64,000 bases of DNA from Xylaria sp. FL1777 (Eukaryota > Ascomycota > Sordariomycetes > Xylariales > Xylariaceae), in contig MU400547.1 of assembly GCA_022578965.1 (NCBI GenBank), positions 124,001 through 188,000 of the forward strand, written 5' to 3'. How positions within the stretch are numbered: the first letter of the stretch is position 1; each line of letters opens with the position of its first letter. Under the pieces are notes generated by a model. That model saw only the letters and a program-made list of their open reading frames with translations, was not told the DNA's origin and made no database searches. A program made the position numbers and the translations under genes. Below, in pieces: positions 53,044 through 64,000 of this stretch.

Positions 53044-55745
53044 GACTGTAAAAATATATTTACCGAAAACTGTAGAGTAGCTTAAAGAAGATCCTGCTAT
53101 GAATCATTAGAAGAAGGAGATGAATATTTATATGTGTTCCTAGGATGCGTATCAGATTATATACATCCATTCAACTTATGCTTCAAGTACCCTCCGTATG
53201 TGTCAAATGCCCATTTCCGTGTACAATTCTTCTCATTTACACTTTCTGCTTTAGTTATATTTTATTTTCTTCAATTGTTTTCACCTGTCGTGCTATTTAC
53301 TTCTCAGTGTGTATGTCAAAATTAGAAGGGACTACGTTTAGTACTGATAGTTTCGCATTAATGCCTGTCATGTTCACACAATTCACTAACGCTGCTAACT
53401 GTACAGAGGAGCCGATATAAATCAGTGACGAAGACTCAGATATTCTGAAATTTGAAAGACCTTGACGAACTCATATGAGCTCGTGGGGTTCTTCGACGAC
53501 TGTTGGCCGCTCCAGCTTCTCAGCGTAATGCAGCAACTCTCCGTACTACTACTGTATTCAAGACCGCCGTATTTCCGAAAAAAAAAGACCCAAAAAGAAG
53601 GGCCTGATGATGATATGCGAAATACATGGGTCATGTCATTCTCAAAGTGTCTCAGCCCACCGTTTTACCTCCGCTCCCCCTATGCGCAACTTCTCTAACG
53701 CATGCCTCTCGTGATATAAACCATGGTAGTTAAGATGCCGCACTCCCATCGGTGAGGCTATGGTGTGTTCTGCCCTCATATTACCCCAATATGCAATGCC
53801 ACCCTGGCTGGCCTATGTTCACGACGCCAACTGCAATGTTCCTTGCTTGTAAGACGGAATCGAAATACACCGACATGTTATGTAGTCGGAAGGAATTCTC
53901 GATACTCAAAAGTCCGGTATCTCTCAGTCCGGTAGGATACATCTCCCATGCGGCAAATCTCAATACTACTCCGTAATCTATCAACGATCAGAACACTTAA
54001 CGCGAAGTGTTTGATACGTTCACCGAGCATGTAACACTGGAAAGATTTGGCTCACATTGCGTCTAGTCATGCCACAAGTCAAGTGCAGCAGCTTCCTTCC
54101 TAAGCTATATCAATCAGCCATAAGGAAGGATTTCATCTAATCATGATTCCTATAATGTTACCCTTCTGTATGAAGATTGATGCATGGCCCATGATGGTTA
54201 AATGGTTATGTAGTGGTTGAAGGTCTATATGAGGCTTTATATATCAAATACACATGCGTGAACAAGCATTAATACTCTGCCTGAAACTGTTGACTATAGT
54301 TTGACCTTGTACAGCCCATAAGTAGTAAAAGGTGCTTAGTGCTAAGCCTTTCTTTATGATAAGTTGTTTAAATTTAAGTTGCCACACGTAAGGATAAAAA
54401 CACCGAAATCTCACGTATACTAACCGCATATTACGTTTACGACTACCTACGCTAAACTGCTAAACTTTAGACAGCATTCTTAAATATTTTGAATTAGATA
54501 AATAAGGATTGCTAGCTACTTAATTCTATATAATCTGCCTGTGTAATACCAATTATTTTGACCTTTTCTCGGCCCCACTAGCTCCGAAAGGAGCACCGGC
54601 CATAAGCCTGTCGGAAAGCTTAGCTCAGCGCATCATCGATATAGGGTGTCAAGTGTACCTACCATAGGTAGGTATGAATGCTATGTAGTGTCTGACAAAT
54701 TGTCTATTCTCATTCATGACGCTACATTGGGTTACCTTTGTTTTCACAATACTCATAACTTCGGCTGCTTCATTTTGTTGATTTCATACCCCTTCATCCT
54801 TGATCTATTGCAAATGTACCTTGTGTTGTTCTTGTCACTGATTTTTTCAAACCCCTCACCTCCTCTATCATGTCAGTGCATCTGTATGAGACATGCTGCT
54901 AGGATCTCATTCGTCTCGCTAGATTACATCCAATAATCTCGCCAGGGATGGGAGTTCAGCTTTTCGTCCGTGTCACTCACACACGGATTTCACGTACGAT
55001 ACTATATAAAAAACATTCTCCGTTCATAGATCAGATCTCGCTATGCACAAGACGCATCACGTAATACTACACTATGAGGCAACGTCGCTCTACCCCTCCT
55101 TACAGGCGAGCAGCGGCCAGCATTCCGTTTACACAACTTCCAAGGTAGCAACAGTTTTGGGTGGTGTGTATACTAGATACACCTGGCCTATTACTCGCGA
55201 TAATTATCACATAACAGATAGATAAAATGCAACATGCAGTAGATAAATGTTCGGATCCCGGCGTGTATCTAGGATAACAATCCTAGGTATCTGTAGTCTT
55301 CGTACCGGTCGTATGGCGCATGATCCTTTTGCTCGATATACGGGGAAACCAATGGGAATAGGTTGCTACTATTATCTCTGTTTGCCTGTGAATATCTTAG
55401 AGAGAAATTGCACGCTGGATGCTCTGAGTCTCCTATCGAGATGAAATAGTGTCAATGAGATGCTCGACCGTTCATATCACACTCATACAAAGAAAGAAAG
55501 AGATTTGATAAACATGTAGATTTAATTGATACATAATATCTAGGTATTTAAATACGTATAGATATCCATCATTAGAGGAATTACAAAAAGGGAAAAAGAA
55601 GGGATATGCTGGAAAACGAAAATTGGAAATAGTAAAGTCGATATCCTTCCTAACATCAGCTTCCACTGGGTTATACCGCGATATAGCCGTAGAAGTAGCT
55701 TATTAATAGCTGTCATAATTTCGCGATCATCGAACGGCGCATGCA
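53044..55745. other. intergenic region, 2.7 kb
   Basis: It contains the SDR promoter and the 3' flank of the rhodopsin-domain gene. It is AT-rich in parts (54340-54530) and has no recognisable gene or RNA. Confidence 0.4.
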
Positions 55746-57175
55746 TCAAGCAAGTGACGACACCGTAGAGTACTGCTGTTGCTGCTTTTGCTGATGTCCG
55801 TTGCCTAGGTTTGATTCCTTGCTCTTGGACGTGCTGTGTTTTCTCAGACTCAGACTGTCTTTTTCACTCACTGGATCAGAGAGAAGAGACTTTGATCTCT
55901 TTCGAGAGAAAAGAGACATGAAATTCCTCGACTGTGATCCACCAGTCTCCATTTTGTCGTTGCTGCCTTTGGAAGACCCGATGAGTCGGTCCACCGAAGA
56001 CCCCGCTTGTTTAAGCAAGTGAAGAACAGGCTTCGGAGCGGCCGGAGAAGCGAAGACAAGAAAACCGGCAGTTATCTCGGCAGTGCATAAGATGGACTGC
56101 GGGGAGAGTACATATGTGTAGTCGTTGTTGGAAACGTATGTCGCTCCGAATGATATTCTGAGAATTGCACTGACTACAGCGCTACATCGTCGCGTGTTAG
56201 TGATATTGTACAACAATTAAGGAGTAATGAGGACTTCGTCAGGGGGTGAGCATACAAAAGGCCAATAACGAAGACAATAGAAACACCGGCTCTTCTCCTG
56301 CGCGACATATTCAATCGCCAAATGACAGTCTGTGGGAGAATAAGGATAGCGAGATCGAACACCAGGTTGACGAGTGCAGACGTCAGAGCCAGAACCGGTC
56401 CGTCTAAGCAGTGTCCTCCAGGGATCGTTTTATCCCAATAGTAAGCCCGCGGGTGGCACGAGTTGACCTCAACGAGAATGTTGATGGTATAGTAGAGTGA
56501 ATTAAGCCCTGCGAGAATATAACACGTCAAGCGGAAGGCTTTGCGGTTGCCGGGTCCGAAGATGCGCGCCCACTCAATCAGAATTGCCGATTTAAGGAAT
56601 ATCATGGTAGCGAGATACATCTGGGTGCCGAGAAAGAGGTTCTATAACGCAATGCAAGTTAGTAAGACCGAGGTCTAAAATAAGGCTCATTCTAAATGGC
56701 ACAGAAGCTTACATAGTAGAACCACGCCAGGTTCCTGAGTCGGAAGTCCCATCCATGGACGAAGAAGCCTGAAGTGGCTGCTACACGGTAAACAAAGATA
56801 CATCCCGCAACATAAGTTCCCTAGCAAAACAAGTTTAGTGAGGTGGCCCGAGAATACCACATTTCTATTCGCAGGTCTTACTATGGCCGGTATGACAACA
56901 TCTAGAAAGATACATTAGAATGAAGTTCTCAAGTACTACGCTACAGGTGATGCAACATGAGAATGGAGGACAGTACAATCTGCGAGTGTGGGCCTATTAT
57001 TATTGTATACGGTTTTCGCATAGATTCGGATGATGATGAAAACTAGTGAGATGGCAAGAAAGAATGAAGTAAGGCCTTTGACCATGGCATTCTTGTTGGG
57101 CGGATCATCAAGATTGGACACGACGCCCGGGGGCGGAGGAATGACGGGGCCATCTAGATTTAGAGGTTCGGTCAT
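55746..57175 (-). CDS. Pth11-like rhodopsin-domain membrane protein
   Basis: Five exons are proposed: 57175-56977, 56901-56882, 56820-56713, 56641-56256 and 56181-55746. The 20-nt second exon is joined in phase. The product is 382 residues. It shows the multi-TM fungal rhodopsin-type domain (Fung_rhodopsin, Pth11-like group): LTSFFLAISLVFIIIRIYAK, then YVAGCIFVYRVAATSG, NLFLGTQMYLATMIFLKSAI, GLNSLYYTINILVEVNSC, LVNLVFDLAILILPQTVIW and the last helix AEITAGFLVFASPAAPKP. A Ser/Lys-rich cytosolic tail of about 90 residues follows. Such proteins sit in the plasma membrane and some act as surface-sensing GPCR-like receptors in fungi. No ligand can be inferred. It is transcribed divergently from the GST gene 677 bp away. 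Confidence 0.85.
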
Positions 57176-57852
57176 GATGGGTGAGGAGAACAAGAGTTCC
57201 GACTTATATGAAAGAAATATCTCGGGACTATGATGTTAGGGGGTTCGAGAAGATAGCAATTCTTGGTGTGATTTAAAGGAGAGAAAAACGAAAGGTAAAT
57301 CTCATTGCTTGTAAGTGAGGGTAAGTCCAACTCGACTCTCGTAATTGAGGTCGCAGGAGATGGGACCCAAGGGATATAAGCCGGTACTGAATACATCTTT
57401 TACAGAGAGCTTGGATTTCGGATCAAGAAGGTGATTGATTAGAAGTGTGTGATTCAACCGACTGATGCACTGCAACACACGAAAAGGCGATGCAGTTTCG
57501 GCTCGGGGCATAGTCACGTACAGTGGTGAATACATAATCAATTCGCTTTCCGTATATGAGATACTTCGCTACTTACATTATATTATGCTAAATATATACA
57601 TGCTGGTATGTTGGTATGCATGGCGAAATGACGTCGTATAGCATATAGAAATAAGCGGCTAGTTTGTGAGGGGTTGTTCCACTTCCGACCCAACAAGCAT
57701 CCCTCTAGTATCCCATAGCCGCCAGATCCGAGACTGCATATTAGTCTAAAACAAGAGATATACGAGTTACCACGTTCGCCTTCGCTACTTTTCTTTGCTC
57801 TTGAACAACATAATCTTCTATCAAGTCTAGCCGCACCCAGCATAGCTTCAAG
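57176..57852. promoter_or_regulatory. bidirectional promoter region
   Basis: This 677-bp region lies between the start of the rhodopsin-domain gene (minus) and the start of the GST gene (plus), so both promoters must fit here. No specific operator motif is claimed. Confidence 0.5.
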
Positions 57853-58718
57853 ATGTCGGACGCCCCCTATGAGCTCATCTACTGGCATGTCATACCTGGG
57901 CGTGGTGAACACATTCGTCTCTGCTTCGTCGAGGCTGGTGTCCCCTACTCGGATACTGCCTTCCTCGATGGCGGAATGGATACCCTACATAGCTACATTA
58001 GTGATCAGAACACTGGCGATGAGCTCAACCCGCCACCATTTGCCCCTCCCATCCTTAAGCATGGCGACGCCGTCATTTCGCAAACTAGTAACATCCTCAT
58101 GTATCTCGGGCCAAAGCTAGGTTTGGCTGGAACGAAGCCAGACGACGTATGGAGGATTAATGCCCTCGCATTGACTGCTCTTGATGGACTCTCTAACGAA
58201 GTCCACAACTGCCATCACCCTATCGCCATTGACCTTTACTACGAAGAACAGAAGGAGGAGTCCTTGCGCCGTAGCAAGGATTGGGTCAAAAATCGACTTC
58301 CCAAGTATCTCGGCTACTTTGAACGAGTCCTCTCCGGCAAAGCGAGCGGCGAAGGACCTTGGTTGTTCGGGGGTGTTCTGACTTGGGCTGATCTCGTGTT
58401 GTTCCAGGTAAGACCCCCCTTTTCACCTTTCTTTTTCTTCTGGTTTCTTATCCCCAACAACATATATTGACTTGATACTTGCTCGTGATTATCCTGAAGA
58501 CTCTTGATGGTACCAACTACGCTTTCACCAAGGCCATGACTGCTGCGAGGAAATCCGGCAAGTACGACCGCGTCTTCCAGCTTTATGAAGCTGTCAAGGC
58601 TCGGCCTCGAATTGCAGAATACCTCGTAAGTGACCGGCGTCAGAAATTTTCAGAATACGGTGTATATCGGCACTACGACGAACTAGACGTAGAACCCGAG
58701 GTGGAATCGAAAAGTTAG
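57853..58718 (+). CDS. glutathione S-transferase
   Basis: Exons are 57853-58407 and 58500-58718. The 92-bp intron has a GTAAGA donor and a GAAG acceptor, giving 257 residues. The amino-terminal thioredoxin-like domain begins YELIYWHVIPGRGEHIRL, where Tyr6 or Tyr10 is the likely catalytic residue. It has a cis-Pro region near APPILKHG and the glutathione-binding ISQTSNILMYLG. The helical C-terminal domain has WLFGGVLTWADLVLFQ, continued across the intron with TLDGTNYAFTKAMTAA. It is Tyr-type and sigma/pi-like rather than the Ure2-like GST class used in epidithiodiketopiperazine pathways. It is probably a cytosolic detoxification enzyme. Its location near an exporter and an NRPS is suggestive but not proof of a cluster role. 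Confidence 0.88.
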
Positions 58719-58949
58719 AGTTAGTGAAGATTCCCGGATGTGAACTTTATCTGTGGATAGTTAATGAACTATTTATTTCCTACTTTCTTATTTATTTATT
58801 TAATTTCTTTTTGGCATTTACTGGTGTCTGTTATTTATATGAGCGTTAATACGTCCCTTTTATCTCAAGAGAGCTAGTCATCTTGACAAAGGGGGCTCTC
58901 TCACCGCGACCTACGAGAATGTGTCTATGTCCTGGTGTACCAGTTAGCC
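58719..58949. other. 3' flank of the GST gene
   Basis: An AT-rich 3' UTR-like stretch leads into the kinase pseudogene. Nothing else is seen. Confidence 0.4.
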
Positions 58950-59665
58950 ACCCTTGCCATGGACCTCAAAAAATCTTTTGACAGTCCAGTTGAAGACATG
59001 ATCGTATTCGAAACCTTCCGATTGAAAGCGATTGCGAAAGAGGTTACGAATATATCGATAGTTGGGCTTGTCCCGAGGATCTAGCGATCGGGTGTAGTTG
59101 ATGTACCTAGTAAACTCGGTCGGTAGCAAGTTTTGACAAAGGTGTTCACCTGACAAGCGTATTTTCTTTTGTTTTATAAGCTCAAGCTTTTCGTCGTCTT
59201 GCCATAGTAGAGACCCACGGGCGAAGTATACAAACATGTACCCAAAGCATTCTAGATCATCCCCCCATAATTAATCTTTAGTTCTGTTAGCAAACAGAAA
59301 GCTATAACGAATTCTTCCAGGGGTTACTTACGGAGGCCTTTGTGATTGTTGATACTGGCGTAACGACTGGTTCCACCAAACGGGAGGGCCTGGAGGCTTA
59401 GGTATCTCTCCTCACCAGAGAACTCTTTTGCCACGCTGAAATCAACAGTGTATAAAATGTTTCCCTGCCTGCCGGTCCCTAACAAGAAATTATCTGGCTT
59501 GATATCGCGATGAATATAGCACCGGTGGATGTGCTCGATCCGGCGAATGGCTTGGTCAGCAATGAGGAGAATGGTTTTGAGTGAAAAGTTTCTGTTGCAA
59601 TAGTTGAAAAGGTCCTCAAGCGAAGGCCCTAAAAGCTCCATCACAAGCACATTATATTCTACCTC
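58950..59665 (-). pseudogene. casein kinase 1 pseudogene, amino-terminal lobe missing
   Basis: Minus-strand segments match the C-lobe of casein kinase 1. The first (59650-59324) has [31 protein letters not shown] and [17 protein letters not shown]. After an intron-like gap comes DDLECFGYMFVYFARGSL, LSGEHLC and YIRNLFRNRF. The N-lobe with the ATP-binding glycine loop and lysine is absent upstream of about 59665. The activation-loop DFG is changed to DFS, a G-to-A transition. The substitution SLPW to SLLW is a C-to-T change. The exon after the gap has an in-frame TAA before DDLE. The catalytic Asp of HRD remains, but the product cannot be an active kinase. It is probably a partial duplicate eroded by RIP. 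Confidence 0.8.
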
Positions 59666-60022
59666 TTATTCAAACCAGTATACCGACAGAATCCCAACGT
59701 TTCCCGCAAGCGTTTCATATAACCGTTACCCAGTAACTATAATCTTCATAATACTACTATTAAAGTAACTAGATGAAGATACAAATATAGATATAACCCC
59801 GGCTAAGCGTGCTCAAGGGGCCAGTAGGTAATAATCTACCAGTATAAAATCAGAATAACAGGTCTGTATTCTATTGTTAATTGGGATCACTTCTAACTAG
59901 GTACGAGATTGACGCAGCCGGGAGAGCCCCTTACTCACCCTACCATAGGTGGTGGCGTAGATTAACAGTGCTTCCCATACCTCATATTCCTCTCTTCCTT
60001 ATATACCTATCCTATTCGATGT
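59666..60022. other. intergenic region
   Basis: An AT-rich stretch between the kinase pseudogene and the stop of the MFS gene, with no gene seen. Confidence 0.4.
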
Positions 60023-61870
60023 CTACGTTTCAGTCGATTCCGTACTGCCTGCTGCGGAGCGCTCATCTTTCTCTTTCACACTCTTCCACTCAACGAAACA
60101 CGCGAATATTGGGGTTGCGGCCGCAAGCGCGACGGAAACGTAAAATATGACGCGCACTCCGTAAGCATAGGCCTCAGCAATCAAGGGTCTCTGCTCAGGG
60201 CTTACTAAAGCCTCTAAGCCTGTGATCCCTGCGCTGAAGATCTGTTCTGCCGTAACGTTCGGTATTACCTTCTGCACCCGCCGGCGTACGAGACTCGTAA
60301 AGATGGCACTACCGATGCTGATTCCAAGACTCCCCCCCAAGTCCTGACACGTTGTAATGATGGTTAGCGCTACAGGAGTATCGCTAGGGTCCCTAAAGAT
60401 AGTCTGAGCGGCTATTTGTGGCCCGTTGAACCCAATGCCGAAGCCGCTCAGCGCTAATATTTGATAACCAATCCAACGTGGAGCTGGAGTTGAGGTGGTG
60501 AGTGTAGATAGTAGGGCTGTACCAGCCGTGCCTATCAAGCCTCCAACTAGCATGAATGGAGCGTACAGTCCGATCCAGGAAACACTGATATTTGCGATAA
60601 TTTGAAATATGAAATAGCTCAGGAAGCTTGGGATCGTGGAAACGCCGGAATCGAGTGCGTTTTTATTTTGGGCAGCTTGGAAAAATATAGGTAACTATCA
60701 TAATGTGTATTAGTATCAAACGGCATAGTTCAAGTCTCAACTAGCTGCAACTTACGAAGTAGGTGATTTGGGACTTGACGGCCTGCATAGATAAAACATA
60801 CAATGCTGACGCAGCGAAGCTTCTATGTTTCATAATACGACCCGGTGCGAGGGCTACATCACCGCGACGTATCTGCGTGAATGAAAACAAAACGAAGAAG
60901 AATACCGTGATGACGTAAAGTGCAATAAGGGGTCCGCTAGTCCAATCGAATCGGCCTCCCCCAAACTGTAAGACCAATGTCAAGCTAACGACAGCTAGGA
61001 TCCAGAGAGCAAACCCGACAACATCAAACTCTTCGACAAACTGCTTTATTCCATCGCGTCTTCCTTCGGGGTCCTTGACTGGACTCCCGAGAGGAGCGAG
61101 AAGCAGACTCAGTCCGCCTATTGGCAAACTGATCCAGAAACACCAGTGCCATGAGAGGCGAGACGTCAGAGCACCACCGACCACGGGCCCTGCAGTCTGT
61201 GTCGATCCTATCACAAGAGCGAAGATGGCGGTGATGATGGGCCGCCAGCGTAAAGGGATGATGTACGAAACAATGATCAAGCCGCCAACGAAAGATCCCG
61301 AGATCCCAGCACCAGCTAAGGCTCGCCCGATGATCACGGCTGCCGAGTTGGGCGCCAGTGCGGAGACCAGATTTCCAATCTCGAAGACTATGAAGGCGGT
61401 GAAGAATACAGGTTTAGCTGGAAACGACTTATAGATCTGGGCCCATGCCATCTGGCAGGACGACAGCGCAAGATAACTAAAAAGTGTTATTCGAGTTGGC
61501 TATTACTGAGATGGATCCTTGACATAGGACTTACTATGCAGTTCCATACCAACCTGCATCTTCTGCACTTCCGAAATCATCGGTGATAGCTGGCACGGCT
61601 GGGGCGACTACATTAGCATCCTATTCGAACTCATTTACACCCGTTAGTATTACTAAGTCCATAATGACGATGCGAGGAGGGAGAGCGTACTAAACCGCCA
61701 GCGAATACCGCAATGCCAAGAGAAAGGAATAGGAGAGCAGACCGCACCAACGACTTTATCTTCGGTTTGCCTGTCTCCTCATTATTTGCAGGCGATTCTG
61801 GGTGGGGTAGTTGAGAAATCTCCTTGGTTTGCGCCTCTGTGGCCGCCTCTTCTGGGGAACTCATGACCAT
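60023..61870 (-). CDS. MFS drug/metabolite exporter, DHA2-type (14 TM)
   Basis: Four exons are proposed: 61870-61691, 61620-61535, 61476-60756 and 60694-60023. Introns of 70, 58 and 61 bp have GTACGC and GTAAGT donors, and the product is 552 residues. A hydrophilic 40-residue amino terminus is followed by many hydrophobic segments consistent with 14 helices. DHA2 signature pieces include LDANVVAPAVPAITDDF in helix 1, GRALAGAGISGSFVGGL, GPVVGGALTSRLSWHWCFWI (motif C followed by WRWcFwI-like) and LPIFFQAAQNK. The charged tail ends STESTET. The family exports toxins and secondary metabolites through the plasma membrane by proton antiport. Divergent transcription with the NRPS 1 kb away supports export of its product. 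The ATG at 61864 is an alternative start. Confidence 0.88.
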
Positions 61871-62898
61871 CTCCTGGGGATAGTTTACAGAGGCTGCTCT
61901 CTGCCCTAGAAGAACTATCACTTAGGTACGTAATAACGGCTGTCATAGACCGAAGTATGGGATGACTAACCCCGGTAGTTCTATCAGGCGCAGAGGGTAT
62001 CTCTAAGAGGGTGGCTTCTAATGCCCGTTGAAATACCGCGATCGCGTCAAGAGACGCTAGAGCTGTAGTTGTTTTCATCAATGCCCCTGTGCGCATAGAC
62101 GACTTACATGTTGGTCAGCCACGTATCTTGACCTTGTATACTAAGGTGAGTACTTGGTTTCTTGCCAACGCATGTTATAGAATAAGCAACGGACAAAAAG
62201 CTGCATTACTGCGTAAGGATTGTCGCATGCATATAAAACGTATTAGGTTGTATTATTAAAATGTACGCTCCTTAAGTGGTGAATTACCATTCGCCTACAG
62301 TCCCTCACGCGTGTGTGTATGAATGCCTTAGATATACCTGACCTGCATTTTACAGGTTGCAACCCTATTCATGCACTGAACTTCTGGGCAGATGCTTGGG
62401 GGGTGCGGAATTCGCCCGCCATTCCACCGGTGCAACCATACTGACTATATAGTCCGAGCGGCGCGGATAATTAACGGTGCCGAGTCGTGACTTGGGAATA
62501 CGAGGATATTGGGGACGTTAGACCAACGCGTGTGGTTGCACAACATCTTAAGCTAGGTGTATTCAAATACGGGGTTTTCCTTGACATGAAACGGAAAAGA
62601 TAAGACCTTTACAACCGGGTGATATGCAAGCATTCCAATCCCCCAGCTACGCCACGTAAGGCGTGATAAGGGCCCAGGGAGCTCCGAAGATGGTCACATT
62701 CATTCCTCGGGTCGACGAGGCGCGAGCCGCGCGGCTTACAATCAAACTCCCTTAACTAATGGAAATCTGTGTCCATATTTGGGCGATACTATAAAGCTTC
62801 ACAAAAGCTTGGCTTATATAAAGCTAGAGACGCGGTTCGGTATCAAGAAGAACGGTTAGTATATCCCTAAGTCTAGCGTCATATTCAATCAATTCACA
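61871..62898. promoter_or_regulatory. bidirectional promoter between MFS exporter and NRPS
   Basis: A region of about 1 kb between divergent start codons. It contains a TATA box for the NRPS and an agctt-cacaa-aagctt inverted repeat near 62796-62810. Shared promoters are usual in fungal metabolite clusters. No known transcription-factor site is claimed. Confidence 0.5.
62815..62822 (+). promoter_or_regulatory. TATA box of the NRPS gene
   Basis: TATATAAA is 84 bases upstream of the ATG at 62899. This spacing supports that ATG as the true translation start, so the short condensation-domain remnant is the native amino terminus rather than the result of a missed exon. Confidence 0.5.
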
Positions 62899-64000
62899 AT
62901 GCCTAGGGTTCCTACTCACAATAGCCTCTTAGATGTCAAGTCATGTTACGTTGGGAAAGTCGACAAGGCGTACGACCGCGTACTTCTTCGCGGAGCATGG
63001 CTACTCCTTCTATCCCGGTACTCTGGGGGAGGTACGCTGGAAGTGAGAGATACTAGCTCAGCTGAGACATTTGAGCTTGCTGCCACGGTAGATATGGAGA
63101 TTTTTGTCTTCCTTGATCAAGTGCGAAAGACCATGGCCGGCGAGACGTGCTTGACTTCCGGGCCTATGCATATGTTCCCGCTGGCCAATCGGTGCTTGCG
63201 CGGGGGAAACATCAACTTCAAGACAGTCATGACGCATAGGTGCACAGATCTAGCCGACTTACATGACTGTCATATTGCTCTGGAGATAGGGGAAGAGACG
63301 GTCACCATCTCGGTTGATGAGTCGCTATCATCTAGCAAGCATGACCCAGGCTTACCGGAGCGCCTTGCTGGACAGTTCCAAACCACTATAGCTCAACTCC
63401 AAAACGCCACGCGCAGCTCAACCATCGGCATGATCGATGTAATGGGCTCTGCTGACTGGGAGGATGCGGCATCACTCGAATTGCCATTCCCCGCAGTAAC
63501 CCGCAAGACCCTTCATTCCATGATGCGCGAAAATTCCCTACCTGACTCACTGGCCATAGACGCTTGGGATGGGCGACTAACATATGCTGAGCTTGATGAG
63601 TGGTCGAACATCGTAGCTCATAAGCTACGGCATGTAGGTGTCTGCCGTGGCAGTTATGTCCCTCTCTTCTTCGAGAAGTCTATGTGGCATCCAGTCTCTA
63701 TTTTCGCTTGCTCCAAAATAGGGGCGCCATGGGTGACGATCCCTTTCGACATGCCAGCTGGGAGAGTTCGGTCAATTATCAATCAACTCAAAGACAAAAA
63801 CGGTCAAACAAGCCGAGTTTGCTTGAGTTCAAATGGGCAGCGCGAGAAAGCGGCCGAATATGTCCAAGAGGTTATCGAGGTTGCGTCGCATATGGTTCGT
63901 ACCACAACCAAGGATCTTAATAGTGACAGCACAGTCCTCCCACTTGAAGATGTTGACAACCAAGTCTTGTCTCCTATCGATCCCGATGACTGTGCATATG
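62899..64000 (+). CDS. nonribosomal peptide synthetase, amino-terminal part (runs off window)
   Basis: The frame from 62899 is open to the window edge: 367 codons without a stop. Residues about 15-190 resemble only the C-terminal half of a condensation domain. RVLLRGAWLLLLSRYSGGG corresponds to the LraAwalvLsryT region, and LPERLAGQFQTTIAQL to the domain end. No HHxxxDG motif precedes it. From about residue 195 an adenylation domain begins: LPFPAVTRKTLHSMMREN, core A1 LTYAELDEWSN (229-239), a core A2-like IGAPWVTIPFDMP, and DPDDCAY, where core A3 would start at the very edge. The enzyme activates an amino acid as adenylate for peptide assembly in the cytosol. Substrate residues and further domains lie outside the window. 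Paired with the divergent MFS exporter, it suggests a secondary-metabolite cluster continuing to the right. Confidence 0.85.
   Translation, partial: MPRVPTHNSLLDVKSCYVGKVDKAYDRVLLRGAWLLLLSRYSGGGTLEVRDTSSAETFELAATVDMEIFVFLDQVRKTMAGETCLTSGPMHMFPLANRCLRGGNINFKTVMTHRCTDLADLHDCHIALEIGEETVTISVDESLSSSKHDPGLPERLAGQFQTTIAQLQNATRSSTIGMIDVMGSADWEDAASLELPFPAVTRKTLHSMMRENSLPDSLAIDAWDGRLTYAELDEWSNIVAHKLRHVGVCRGSYVPLFFEKSMWHPVSIFACSKIGAPWVTIPFDMPAGRVRSIINQLKDKNGQTSRVCLSSNGQREKAAEYVQEVIEVASHMVRTTTKDLNSDSTVLPLEDVDNQVLSPIDPDDCAY

Noticed and set aside
57853..64000. Epidithiodiketopiperazine (gliotoxin-like) cluster based on GST, MFS and NRPS together.
   Set aside because: The GST is Tyr-type and not of the Ure2-like class used in those pathways, and no cytochrome P450, methyltransferase, thioredoxin reductase or aminocyclopropane-type gene is in view. 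The rest of the cluster is outside the window.

Overview
This window looks like nuclear DNA from a filamentous ascomycete (Pezizomycotina, most likely a Sordariomycete). Evidence: genes carry short introns of about 47-94 bp with GTRAGT-like donors and CTGAC/CTAAC branch sites. The 5' end is a C-to-T eroded, AT-saturated block of the kind left by repeat-induced point mutation (RIP). 5S rRNA fragments are dispersed rather than in an array. The gene set is fungal: class I hydrophobin, Pth11-like rhodopsin-domain protein, INO80 with a DBINO domain, ARB1-type ABCF, and an NRPS. All exon structures were assembled by hand from splice signals and reading-frame continuity, with no transcript support.

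Layout. 1-1620 is an AT-rich repeat relic, followed by about 2.3 kb with no recognisable gene. 3.9-7.6 kb holds a disordered unknown protein and guanylate kinase, both on the minus strand. 8.0-9.9 kb is a graveyard with a Ty1/copia fragment and a broken DUF7924-type gene. 11.0-16.8 kb carries three enzymes: an isochorismatase-fold hydrolase, a membrane-anchored GDSL/SGNH esterase and a GH79 glucuronidase. 16.8-20.6 kb is gene-poor and contains two equal 46-nt T tracts. 20.6-33.9 kb holds a four-TM unknown protein, the ribosome-biogenesis ATPase ARB1, and the very large INO80 ATPase. ARB1 and INO80 are convergent. 33.9-38.4 kb is gene-free but holds a split 5S rRNA pseudogene and a 439-bp TIR element. 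38.4-47.9 kb encodes surface and secreted functions: a Ser/Thr-rich secreted protein, a class I hydrophobin and a class 3 lipase. 50.3-53.0 kb holds two convergent short-chain dehydrogenases, one of them cut into nine exons including 8-nt and 16-nt microexons. 55.7-58.7 kb is a divergent pair of a Pth11-like receptor candidate and a glutathione S-transferase. 59-59.7 kb is a casein kinase 1 pseudogene. The window ends with a divergent pair: a 14-TM-type MFS exporter on the minus strand, and the start of an NRPS that runs off the right edge on the plus strand.

How the genes may work together. The exporter/NRPS pair shares a promoter of about 1 kb and looks like the left edge of a secondary-metabolite cluster. 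The GST, the receptor candidate and perhaps the SDRs are nearby but only circumstantially linked. The hydrophobin, Ser/Thr-rich protein, GH79 and lipase suggest a surface and plant-polymer lifestyle. No wholly new system is evident. The most unusual items are the split 5S gene with a repeated 7-mer at its break, the microexon SDR, the NRPS with an amino-terminal half-condensation domain, the twin T46 tracts and the RIP-scarred pseudogenes.
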